Part shown: positions 1 through 7,080 of the stretch, piece by piece
Numbering within the stretch: the stretch's first letter is position 1
Layout: each line of letters opens with the position of its first letter
Made by a program: the position numbers and the translations under genes
Notes under the pieces: model-generated
What the model saw: only the letters and a program-made list of their open reading frames with translations
Database searches by the model: none
What the model was told of the DNA's origin: nothing
Assembly (NCBI RefSeq): GCF_018129405.1
Contig: NZ_JAFCLP010000009.1
Span: 1-64,000, forward strand
Length of the DNA stretch: 64,000 bases
Source of the DNA: Bradyrhizobium iriomotense
GTDB taxonomy: Bacteria; Pseudomonadota; Alphaproteobacteria; Rhizobiales; Xanthobacteraceae
Reading direction: 5' to 3'

Positions 1-61
1 TCTCTTCTCCGAGCAGGAGTGCACCAACTACTTCAAAAACTCAGGCTATGTTTCCGTGTAA
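1..61 (+). CDS. C-terminal tail of a transposase, probably IS630 family (partial at left edge)
   Basis: Reading in the frame that starts at base 2, the edge encodes LFSEQECTNYFKNSGYVSV followed by a TAA stop at 59-61. A close of the type 'sxxECxNYFxxxGY' is what I know from the extreme C-terminus of IS630-type transposases (DDE superfamily). Only about 19 residues are visible, so neither the catalytic residues nor the element's terminal inverted repeat can be seen, and I cannot say whether the gene is intact. The next bases contain an ordinary Bradyrhizobium-type palindrome rather than an obvious IS end. Confidence 0.5.
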   Translation, partial: LFSEQECTNYFKNSGYVSV

Positions 62-80
62 AAACATCATGCTCTAGCTT

Positions 81-120
81 GTCATTCCGGACGGCGCGCG
101 CAACGCGCCGATCCGGAAAT
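81..120. repeat. Short palindromic intergenic element
   Basis: TCATTCCGGA opens the element and ATCCGGAA closes it, with an inner GGCGCG/CGCGCC stem, so the stretch folds into one hairpin. The opening TGTCATTCCGG is shared with the larger dispersed palindromes near 20.6, 41.8, 47.1, 49.0, 52.4 and 62.7 kb. It lies between the transposase tail and the hydrolase gene. Confidence 0.6.
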
Positions 121-287
121 CAAGAGTTTCGGCGCCACCGCGCCGCCGCATCCACATTCCAGAAATGCGCAATCGGCTGTTGGACTTAGCAGCCCACGCC
201 GATGACGCCGTGCTACTGTGCATGGGGTTGTTTTCGACATTTTTTGTCGGGGGCCGCCCGGCAACGACCAGACAAGGATGCAGAAAG

Positions 288-1190
288 ATGTCCGATCTCG
301 CCGACCTCTATCCCGATTTCGCCTCCGAGTGGATCAACACCTCCTTCGGCCGCATCTTCGCCCGCGTCGGCGGCGAGGGGCCACCGCTGCTGCTGCTGCA
401 CGGCTTCTCCGAGACCCATGTGATGTGGCACCGCGTGGCGCCGCAGCTTGTCGACAAGTTCACGCTGATCATCGCCGACCTGCCGGGCTACGGCTGGTCC
501 GACATGCCCGAGAGCGATGCGCTGCACATGCCCTACAGCAAGCGCGCGATGGCCAAGGCCATGGTCGAGGCGATGGAGCAGCTCGGCCACGTGCACTTCG
601 CGCTCGCCGGCCACGATCGCGGCGGCCGTGTATCGTATCGGTTGGCGCTCGACCATCCAGGCCGGCTATCAAAACTCGCCGTGCTCGATATCCTGCCGAC
701 CTATAATTACTGGGAGCGGATGAACCGCGCCTATGCACTGAAGATCTATCACTGGACCTTCCTGGCCCAGCCCGCGCCGCTGCCGGAGACGCTGATCTCG
801 AGCAATGGCGAGTTCTTCCTGCGCTTCAAGATGGCGAGCCAGACCAGGTCGAAGACGTTAGAGGCGATCGACAAGCGCGCGCTCGAGCACTACATCGCCC
901 CGTTCCGCGATCCCGCCCGCGTGCATGCGATGTGCGAGGACTATCGCGCCGGCGCCTATTTCGACTACGACCTCGACAAGGCCGATTTCGAGGCCGGCAA
1001 GAAGATCACGGTGCCGATGCTGGCGCTGTGGGGCAATGCCGGCGTGGCCCAGGCCGCGGCGACGCCGCTCGACACGTGGAAGCAATGGGCGACGAACGTG
1101 GACGGCATGCCGGTGGATTCGGGGCACTTCCTGACCGAGGAGAACCCCGATGTGACCGCCAAGGCGCTGCGCGAGTTCTTCTCGGCTTAG
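288..1190 (+). CDS. Alpha/beta hydrolase, fluoroacetate/haloacetate dehalogenase-like
   Basis: A 300-residue alpha/beta hydrolase. I chose ATG 288 because the resulting numbering coincides with the R. palustris fluoroacetate dehalogenase RPA1163 as I recall it. Nucleophile Asp110 sits in GHDRGGR, with Arg111 and Arg114 (carboxylate binding), Asp134 (acid of the triad), His155 and Trp156 in YHW, Tyr219 (halide pocket) and His280 in SGHF. All are present at exactly those positions. An upstream in-frame ATG at 165 would add 41 residues without family support. The family hydrolyses the C-F or C-Cl bond of haloacetates to glycolate in the cytoplasm. Position 185, which I remember as Trp in RPA1163, is Gln here, so the substrate may differ. 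The gene stands alone, not in an operon. Confidence 0.85.
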   Translation: MSDLADLYPDFASEWINTSFGRIFARVGGEGPPLLLLHGFSETHVMWHRVAPQLVDKFTLIIADLPGYGWSDMPESDALHMPYSKRAMAKAMVEAMEQLGHVHFALAGHDRGGRVSYRLALDHPGRLSKLAVLDILPTYNYWERMNRAYALKIYHWTFLAQPAPLPETLISSNGEFFLRFKMASQTRSKTLEAIDKRALEHYIAPFRDPARVHAMCEDYRAGAYFDYDLDKADFEAGKKITVPMLALWGNAGVAQAAATPLDTWKQWATNVDGMPVDSGHFLTEENPDVTAKALREFFSA

Positions 1191-1216
1191 GCATCGTTGT
1201 CCGCCACACCCTCAAC

Positions 1217-1319
1217 TGTCATCGCCCGGCTTGACCGGGCGATCCAGTACTCCGTGACGGCAGTGATTGATCGATAGGCCGCGGCGTACTGGATGCCCCG
1301 GTCAAGCCGGGGCATGACA
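1217..1319. repeat. Dispersed palindromic element with paired GTACTGGAT half-sites
   Basis: The element opens with a GCCCGGCTTGACCGGGC hairpin and closes with CCCCGGTCAAGCCGGGG. GATCCAGTACTCCG and CGTACTGGATGCCCC face each other in the middle. A related copy in the opposite orientation lies at 57535-57698. It occupies the space between the converging hydrolase and tadA genes and may act as a bidirectional terminator. Confidence 0.7.
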
Positions 1320-1335
1320 GTGGAGAGCGTAGCTC

Positions 1336-1794
1336 CTACCGCCGCTCCCGGAAGAACTCCTTGAGCAGCCGCGCTGCCTCGCTCTCGCCGACACCGGAAT
1401 AGACGTCCGGTGCGTGGTGGCAGGTCGGCGAGGCAAAGAACCGCACGCCTGACTCCACCGCGCCGCCCTTGGGATCGGCGGCGCCGTAATAGAGCCGGCG
1501 GACCCTTGCAAAAGAGATCGCGCCCGCACACATGGTGCAGGGCTCCAGCGTCACGTAGAGGTCGCAGTCGACCAGGCGGCCGCTGCCGATCTTTTTCGCC
1601 GCCTCGCGCAGCGCCACGATCTCGGCATGGGCGGTGGGGTCATGGTCGGTCAGCGTCCGGTTCGCCGCGGTGGCGACGACCTCGTAATTGCGGACCACCA
1701 CGCATCCGATCGGAACTTCGCCCGCTTTTCCGGCATTTTCGGCCGCCAGAAGCGCCAAATCCATGAAAGAGGGGGCTTTCAAGCCTCGTATCAT
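1336..1794 (-). CDS. tadA: tRNA-specific adenosine deaminase
   Basis: A 152-residue zinc deaminase that converts A34 to inosine in the anticodon of tRNA-Arg(ACG), letting it read CGN codons. The zinc/catalytic signature is complete: TAHAE (His ligand and proton-shuttling Glu) and PCTMCAGA (two Cys ligands). Length and layout match bacterial TadA. ATG 1794 is used; an ATG at 1764 is a possible alternative and would still leave the whole deaminase fold. It diverges from the pseudouridine synthase gene that starts at 1915, so the 120 bases between them should hold both promoters. Neither start has a strong ribosome-binding site. Confidence 0.93.
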   Translation of the reverse strand: MIRGLKAPSFMDLALLAAENAGKAGEVPIGCVVVRNYEVVATAANRTLTDHDPTAHAEIVALREAAKKIGSGRLVDCDLYVTLEPCTMCAGAISFARVRRLYYGAADPKGGAVESGVRFFASPTCHHAPDVYSGVGESEAARLLKEFFRERR

Positions 1795-1914
1795 CGCCAG
1801 AAACCTGCTAGTAGCTCCGCCTTCAGCAAGAGTGAATACCGGTTTTGCCTGAGCATGCGGCTCGGAACGAGCGCGCGCAATGCTCCCGCGCCGCCCCCTT
1901 AAGTGAGATTATTC

Positions 1915-3873
1915 ATGCCTCGCGACAGCGACAAAGACAACGATTCCCGCGGCCGGCGAGGGCCCCCCAAGGGACCATCGAAGGGCCGTAGCGGCAAGCC
2001 GCGTGGCTCCGAGAAGAAATTCGCCAAGCGCGGCTTCGAGGGCAAGGGCGACCGCGACAGCCGTCCGCGCGGCGACCGTGACAGCCGTCCATTCCGCCGT
2101 CGCGAGGAGGGCGATGCCCCGCGCCGCGATTTTTCCGACCGTCCGCGCTTCAAGCGCGACGACCGCGGCGGCGAGGAGCGCAGCTTCAAGCCGCGTGGCG
2201 ACCGTCCGTTCAAGCCGCGCGGCGATCGTCCCAAATTCGACCGTGACGATCGCGCGCCGCGCGGCGAGCGCTCCGAGCGCCGGTTCGAGGACCGCAAGTT
2301 TTCGCGCGGCGACTCCGAACGTCCGCGCAAGGATTTTGGTCGTGACCGCGACTTCCGGGATCGCAAGAGCGACTCGGGGGATCGCAAGCGCAGCTTTGGC
2401 GATCGTCCGCGTGATCGTGGCGAGCGGAGCGATTCAAAGCCGTGGCAGAAGCGCGACGATCGTCCGCGCGGTGACCGTCCACGCAAGAGCTTCGACAAGG
2501 ATTTCGGCGGCCGCGATCGCGGCGATGAAAAGCCCTGGCGTCAACGCGATGATCGCCGCGAGGGCGGACGCGGCGAGGACCGTCCGCGCTTCTCGCGCTC
2601 GCGCGACGATCGCGCATCGGGTGATCGCCCGTTCCGCGAGCGGCCGAAATTCGATCGGCCCCGTGACCGTGACAGCGAGCGGGGTGACCGTCAAAAATTC
2701 GATCGCCCGCGTCAGCGGCCGGAAGGCCGCATGGACTGGCAGGAGCATCCGCGCAGCGAGGGCCGTTTTCGCGATCGTCCGCGTCGCGACAATGAGGATG
2801 ACAGCAGGATTTTCGAGAAGCGCCCGGCCTTCGGCGGCCGCGGCGCCTATCGCGAGCGCGATCGCGATTTCGAGGGCCGTCCGCGCCGCGAGGACGCGCC
2901 GAAGCCGAAGAAGGCCGGCGAGCGCATCGCCAAGGCCCTGGCGCGTGCGGGGCTCGCCTCGCGCCGCGACGCCGAGGAAATGGTCACGCAGGGTCGCGTC
3001 ACCGTCAACGGCCGCGTCATCAACTCGCCGGCGCTCGACATCACGCCGAACGACGTCGTCCTGGTCGACGGCAAGCCGTTGCCGCCGCGCGAGCGCACGC
3101 GGCTGTTCCTCTATCACAAGCCGCGCGGGCTGATGACGACGCATGACGACCCGGAAGGGCGTCCGACCGTGTTCGACAATCTGCCCGAAGGCCTGCCGCG
3201 CCTGATCAGCGTCGGCCGGCTCGACTTCAACACCGAGGGCCTCTTGCTGCTCACCAATGACGGCGGCCTCGCGCGCACGCTCGAGCTGCCCGACACCGGC
3301 TGGCTGCGCCGCTATCGCGTTCGCGCCCATGGCGACGTCACGCAGGCGCAGCTCGACGAGCTCAAGAGCGGCATCGAGGTCGAGGGCGTCAAATACGGTC
3401 CGATCGAGGCGACGCTCGAGCGCGACCAGGGTGCCAATGTCTGGCTGGTGTTCGCGATCCGCGAAGGCAAGAACCGCGAGGTGCGCAACGTCTGCGCCCA
3501 TCTCGGGCTCGAGGTGAACCGGCTGATCCGCGTCTCCTACGGTCCGTTCCAGCTCGGCGAGATTCCCGAAGGCCAGGTCGACGAGATCAAGTCACGCGTG
3601 CTGCGCGAACAGCTCGGCGACAAGGTGATCGAGAAATCGGGCGCCGAGTTCGACGTGCCGGCAAAATCCGCCGGGCGCGGTGACGATGCGCCGAAGAAGC
3701 CGATGAAGCGCGCCGTCATCAACGACCGCAAGGGCCGCCGCGTGCTGGTGCAGCGCACCGGCAGCGAGGAGGCGCGCGAGCGCAACGAGATGGAGGCGAA
3801 CGGCTACGGCCCGCCGCGCCGTCCCAAGCGTGGCTATCACGGCAAGCGCGACCTGACGCCGCGGGAGGACTAG
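1915..3873 (+). CDS. 23S/16S rRNA pseudouridine synthase, RsuA/RluB/RluE/RluF family, with long Arg/Asp-rich N-terminus
   Basis: The protein has about 652 residues, of which roughly the first 330 are a low-complexity tract of Arg, Asp, Gly, Lys and Phe with recurring DRPR, GDRP and RPRF words. An S4 RNA-binding domain follows (ERIAKALARAGLASRR... GRVTVNGR), then the catalytic domain with VGRLDFNTEGLLLLTNDG, where the Asp attacks uridine. The signature GRLDxxTxGLLLLTNDG is that of the RsuA/RluB/E/F branch. ATG 1915 is preferred over GTG 1903 because it has AAGTGAG just upstream. A further basic tail follows the synthase domain. The stop codon is one base before the rsmD start, so the two are probably cotranscribed. 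Confidence 0.9.
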   Translation: MPRDSDKDNDSRGRRGPPKGPSKGRSGKPRGSEKKFAKRGFEGKGDRDSRPRGDRDSRPFRRREEGDAPRRDFSDRPRFKRDDRGGEERSFKPRGDRPFKPRGDRPKFDRDDRAPRGERSERRFEDRKFSRGDSERPRKDFGRDRDFRDRKSDSGDRKRSFGDRPRDRGERSDSKPWQKRDDRPRGDRPRKSFDKDFGGRDRGDEKPWRQRDDRREGGRGEDRPRFSRSRDDRASGDRPFRERPKFDRPRDRDSERGDRQKFDRPRQRPEGRMDWQEHPRSEGRFRDRPRRDNEDDSRIFEKRPAFGGRGAYRERDRDFEGRPRREDAPKPKKAGERIAKALARAGLASRRDAEEMVTQGRVTVNGRVINSPALDITPNDVVLVDGKPLPPRERTRLFLYHKPRGLMTTHDDPEGRPTVFDNLPEGLPRLISVGRLDFNTEGLLLLTNDGGLARTLELPDTGWLRRYRVRAHGDVTQAQLDELKSGIEVEGVKYGPIEATLERDQGANVWLVFAIREGKNREVRNVCAHLGLEVNRLIRVSYGPFQLGEIPEGQVDEIKSRVLREQLGDKVIEKSGAEFDVPAKSAGRGDDAPKKPMKRAVINDRKGRRVLVQRTGSEEARERNEMEANGYGPPRRPKRGYHGKRDLTPRED

Positions 3874-3874
3874 C

Positions 3875-4429
3875 TTGCGCGTCGTCGGCGGCAGGTTGAA
3901 GGGGCGCAATCTCGCCTCACCATCCTCGCGCGACATCCGCCCGACGGCGGACCGCTTGCGCGAGTCCGTGTTCAACATCCTCGTGCACGCCTATGACGAT
4001 CCGATTGCGGATGCGCGCGTGCTCGATCTCTTCGCCGGCACCGGCGCGCTCGGCATCGAAGCCTCGTCACGCGGCGCGAAGTTCACGCTGTTCGTCGACA
4101 ACGGCGCGGAGGCACGCGCGCTGCTGCGCAACAACGTGGAGTCGCTCGGCCTTGGCGGCGTCACAAAGGTCTATCGCCGCGATGCGACCGATCTCGGCCT
4201 CGCGCACCCCGTCGAGCCGTTCTCGCTGGTGTTCCTCGATCCGCCCTATGGCAAGGGATTTGCCGAGAAGGCGCTCGCGAGCCTGCGCGATGGCGGCTGG
4301 CTGACGCCGGGTGCGCTGCTCGTGGTTGAGGAGGCGAAGGCCGCGCAGTTCGCAACGCCGGAAGGATACGAGGAATTGGAGCGGCGGGCTTATGACGACA
4401 CGGAGTTTGTCTTTCTGAAGGGGCCGTAG
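3875..4429 (+). CDS. rsmD: 16S rRNA (guanine(966)-N(2))-methyltransferase
   Basis: A 184-residue Rossmann-fold methyltransferase. It has the N-terminal MRVVGGRLKGR, the SAM loop VLDLFAGTGALGIEA and the N-methyltransferase signature DPPYGKG that binds the target amino group. It methylates G966 of 16S rRNA in the small subunit. The start is TTG at 3875, directly after the upstream stop codon, which puts the N-terminus exactly where the family begins. Coupling to an rRNA pseudouridine synthase makes this a small rRNA-modification operon. Confidence 0.92.
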   Translation: MRVVGGRLKGRNLASPSSRDIRPTADRLRESVFNILVHAYDDPIADARVLDLFAGTGALGIEASSRGAKFTLFVDNGAEARALLRNNVESLGLGGVTKVYRRDATDLGLAHPVEPFSLVFLDPPYGKGFAEKALASLRDGGWLTPGALLVVEEAKAAQFATPEGYEELERRAYDDTEFVFLKGP

Positions 4430-4440
4430 GGCCGTGCTGC

Positions 4441-4531
4441 CGTAGGGTGGGCAAAGGCGCAACGCGCCGTGCCCACCAACTTTCCATGATCGTGAAAGGT
4501 GGTGGGCACGCTTCGCTTTGCCCACCCTACG
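4441..4531. repeat. Dispersed palindrome (GTAGGGTGGGCAAAG family), copy 1
   Basis: CGTAGGGTGGGCAAAG at the left end is answered by CTTTGCCCACCCTACG at the right end. Inside are GCAACGCGCCGTGCCCACC and GGTGGGCACGCTTCG. The whole 91 bases can form one long stem. A second copy in the same orientation is at 55163-55255. It lies between the convergent rsmD and mutL genes and could end transcription from both sides. Confidence 0.8.
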
Positions 4532-4537
4532 GCACTG

Positions 4538-6352
4538 TCATCTCCGCCCGAACAGCTTCTCCACATCGCTCAGCTTCAGCTCGACATAAGTCGGCCGGCC
4601 GTGATTGCACTGGCCGGAGTTCGGGGTGTCCTCCATCTCGCGGAGCAGGGCGTTCATCTCTTCCGGCCGCAGCCTGCGGCCGGCGCGCACCGAGCCGTGG
4701 CAGGCCATGGTGGCGGCGACGTGCATCAGGCGGCGCTCGAGAGGAAGAGCTTCGTCCCATTCGGCCATGTGCTCGGAGAGATCGCGCAAGAGCCCACCCG
4801 CATTGGTCTTGCCGAGCAGCGACGGCGTCTCGCGCACCGCGACCGCGCCGGGGCCGAAGGATTCGATGGCAAGCCCAAACGAGGCAAGTTCCTCGCTACG
4901 ATCGAGCAGGCGCTCCACCGTGGCTTCGTCCATCTCGACGATCTCGGGAATCAAAAGGATCTGCCGCTGCACGCCGTTCGCGGCGAGCGAGGCCTTCAGC
5001 CGCTCATACACGATGCGTTCATGCGCGGCGTGCTGGTCGACGATGATGAGGCCGTCGCGGGTCTGCGAGACGATATAGGTCTCGTGGATCTGCGTGCGCG
5101 CCGCGCCGAGCGGGCGGTCGACGAGGTCGCCTGTGGGCTGGGTCTCGATCCGCACGTCAGCGCTGGGCGCGCCGACATCGAAGGCAGCTTGCGCGCGCTC
5201 GGCGAAGGCGGGCGCGGCCGAGCCTTCGAATGACGGCATCGGCGCGACCGGGGCGGATGGCGAAGCCCGCCAGTCCCAGCTTGCCGGACGCTGCGGCGTG
5301 AACGCGGGCCGGAACGAGGACAACGCGCTCTCGCCACTGTTGGCGGCGGTGCGCCGGCCCTCGCGTGCGAGTGCGTCCTTCAATCCGTGCACGATCAGGG
5401 CGCGCACGAGGCCGGCGTTGCGGAAGCGCACTTCGGTCTTGGCCGGATGCACATTGGCGTCGACCTCGCGCGGATCGAGCGTGACGAACAGCGCCAGCAC
5501 CGGATGGCGGTCGCGCGGCAGATAGTCGGAATAGGCCGCGCGCACGGCGCCCAGGATCAGCTTGTCGCGCACCGGGCGGCCGTTGACGAAGAGATATTGC
5601 CCGAGCGCGTTGGCCTTGGTCAGCGCGGGAGCCGCGGCATAGCCGCTGACCACGACGCCCTCGCGCTCGGCATGGACCTCGATGGCGTGGCTGCGGAATT
5701 CAGCGCCGAGGATATCGCCGAGCCGCGTCAGCCGGCCGGCGGCGCCGGGGAGCGCGGCAGCCCAGGTCACCGGTGCGCGCTCTTCGCCCGCGAGCGTGAA
5801 GGCAACGTCCGGCCGCGCCATGGCGAGGCGCCTGACAACCTCGCGGATGGCTTCCGCCTCGGTGCGGTCGGTCTTCAGGAATTTCAGCCGCGCCGGCGTC
5901 GCATAGAAGAGGTCGCCAACCTCGACGCGCGTGCCATGCGCGAGCGCTGCCGGCATGATCTCTGACTTCTCGCCGCCCTCGACTGACAGCGCCCAGGCAT
6001 GAGGCTCGCTGGCGTGCCGCGTGGTAATCGACAGCCGCGCGACCGAGCCGATCGAGGGCAGCGCCTCGCCGCGGAACCCGAGGGTACGGATCTGGAGCAA
6101 ATCCTCGTCGTCGAGCTTGGAGGTGGCATGGCGCTCGACCGCGAGCGACAGGTCCTTCGCGGTCATGCCGCTGCCGTCGTCGGTGATGCCGATCCGCCGC
6201 CGCCCGCCGCCGTCGGTGAAGACGTCGATCCGGCTCGCGCCGGCATCGATGGCGTTCTCGACCAGCTCCTTGACCACGCTCGCGGGCCGCTCCACCACCT
6301 CGCCGGCGGCGATGCGGTTGACGACCTGTTCTGGCAGTTGGCGGACGGGCAT
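4538..6352 (-). CDS. mutL: DNA mismatch repair protein MutL (endonuclease type)
   Basis: A 604-residue protein. The N-terminal GHKL ATPase shows VVKELVENAIDAGA (catalytic Glu and Asn), the ATP-binding DDGSGM and TLGFRGEAL. After a variable linker, the C-terminal dimerisation domain carries DQHAAHERIVYE (near residue 437), which fits the DQHA(X)2E(X)4E metal-binding endonuclease motif. It also has ACHGSVR and CNHGRPT, which complete the nuclease site. MutL therefore probably nicks the unmethylated strand itself, as in bacteria without MutH. It links MutS-bound mismatches to strand removal. It is transcribed toward rsmD with a palindrome between them, and ATG 6352 gives the usual MPVRQLPEQVVNRIAAGEV start. 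Confidence 0.95.
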   Translation of the reverse strand: MPVRQLPEQVVNRIAAGEVVERPASVVKELVENAIDAGASRIDVFTDGGGRRRIGITDDGSGMTAKDLSLAVERHATSKLDDEDLLQIRTLGFRGEALPSIGSVARLSITTRHASEPHAWALSVEGGEKSEIMPAALAHGTRVEVGDLFYATPARLKFLKTDRTEAEAIREVVRRLAMARPDVAFTLAGEERAPVTWAAALPGAAGRLTRLGDILGAEFRSHAIEVHAEREGVVVSGYAAAPALTKANALGQYLFVNGRPVRDKLILGAVRAAYSDYLPRDRHPVLALFVTLDPREVDANVHPAKTEVRFRNAGLVRALIVHGLKDALAREGRRTAANSGESALSSFRPAFTPQRPASWDWRASPSAPVAPMPSFEGSAAPAFAERAQAAFDVGAPSADVRIETQPTGDLVDRPLGAARTQIHETYIVSQTRDGLIIVDQHAAHERIVYERLKASLAANGVQRQILLIPEIVEMDEATVERLLDRSEELASFGLAIESFGPGAVAVRETPSLLGKTNAGGLLRDLSEHMAEWDEALPLERRLMHVAATMACHGSVRAGRRLRPEEMNALLREMEDTPNSGQCNHGRPTYVELKLSDVEKLFGRR

Positions 6353-6604
6353 GGGCTCTGGGCTTAGGCTTACGATCTGGATTCGCTGGCAGCGCTATTC
6401 TAGGCCGTGTTGCGTCAAAAGCATGTGTTGGGCAACAGGAACGTGGCGGGCTGGGGACGACGGATGCCTATCACATTGAAGACATTGGCCGTTCGAGAAA
6501 ATCGCGCAACCCGGATGAAGCGACTTCCGGTGACCGTTCTGATTGTGGGGTGCCGGGCCGCGGTGTAGCATCGTGAAAAAATGGCAACAGGACGGGAGGA
6601 CGCC

Positions 6605-6922
6605 ATGTGCCATCTCTTCGCGCACCAGCCCCAACGCGACTACGAATCCCAGACCCGGTCTTTGCGGATCGGCGGGCACTGCACCTCGATCCGGCTGGAG
6701 ATGGCATTCTGGGACACGCTGGAGGAGATCGCGGCCAAGGAGGGCATGAGCCTCGGCAAGTTCCTGACCACGCTCTACAACGAGGTGCTCGACCATCACG
6801 GCGAGGTCAACAATTTCGCCTCACTGCTGCGCTGCTCGTGTTTGATCTACCGCTCCCGGAGCGTCACGCCGGTCCAGGATTTCAAGGCCACCGTTGCGCC
6901 GATCTTGGATGCGGCAGAATAG
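6605..6922 (+). CDS. Ribbon-helix-helix domain protein
   Basis: About 105 residues. ATG 6605 is chosen because GGGAGG sits seven bases upstream; ATG 6581 has none. The core (TSIRLEMAFWDTLEEIAAKEG, then SLGKFLTTLYNEV) has one beta strand and two helices, as in the ribbon-helix-helix domain seen in many alphaproteobacterial small proteins (PF13467 type). It probably dimerises and binds DNA, but no target is visible. The N-terminus contains CHLF and the C-terminal part a Cys pair (RCSC). It follows the divergent mutL promoter region and ends before a dispersed palindrome, so it looks monocistronic. Confidence 0.75.
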   Translation: MCHLFAHQPQRDYESQTRSLRIGGHCTSIRLEMAFWDTLEEIAAKEGMSLGKFLTTLYNEVLDHHGEVNNFASLLRCSCLIYRSRSVTPVQDFKATVAPILDAAE

Positions 6923-6937
6923 CGCTCCACCCTCGAT

Positions 6938-7064
6938 GTCGTCCTGGCGAAGGCCAGGACCCATACCGCGCGGTCCATCGATGATCCGCGGTATGAGTAC
7001 CGGATGACGGGTCTTCGCCAAACTCCTCCCTGGGGTAATGGGTCCTGGCTTTCGCCAGGACGAC
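6938..7064. repeat. Dispersed palindromic element (GTCGTCCTGGCGAAGGCCAGGAC family), copy 1
   Basis: The left arm GTCGTCCTGGCGAAGGCCA is answered by the right arm TGGCTTTCGCCAGGACGAC. The middle holds CGCGGTATG and TCTTCGCCAAACTCCTCCC followed by TGGGGTAATGGG. Essentially the same element in reverse orientation lies at 60765-60891, and related ones at 15575-15696 and 45171-45315. Here it separates the convergent ribbon-helix-helix and GMC genes. Confidence 0.8.
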
Positions 7065-7080
7065 TATTGAGAGCGTACGA

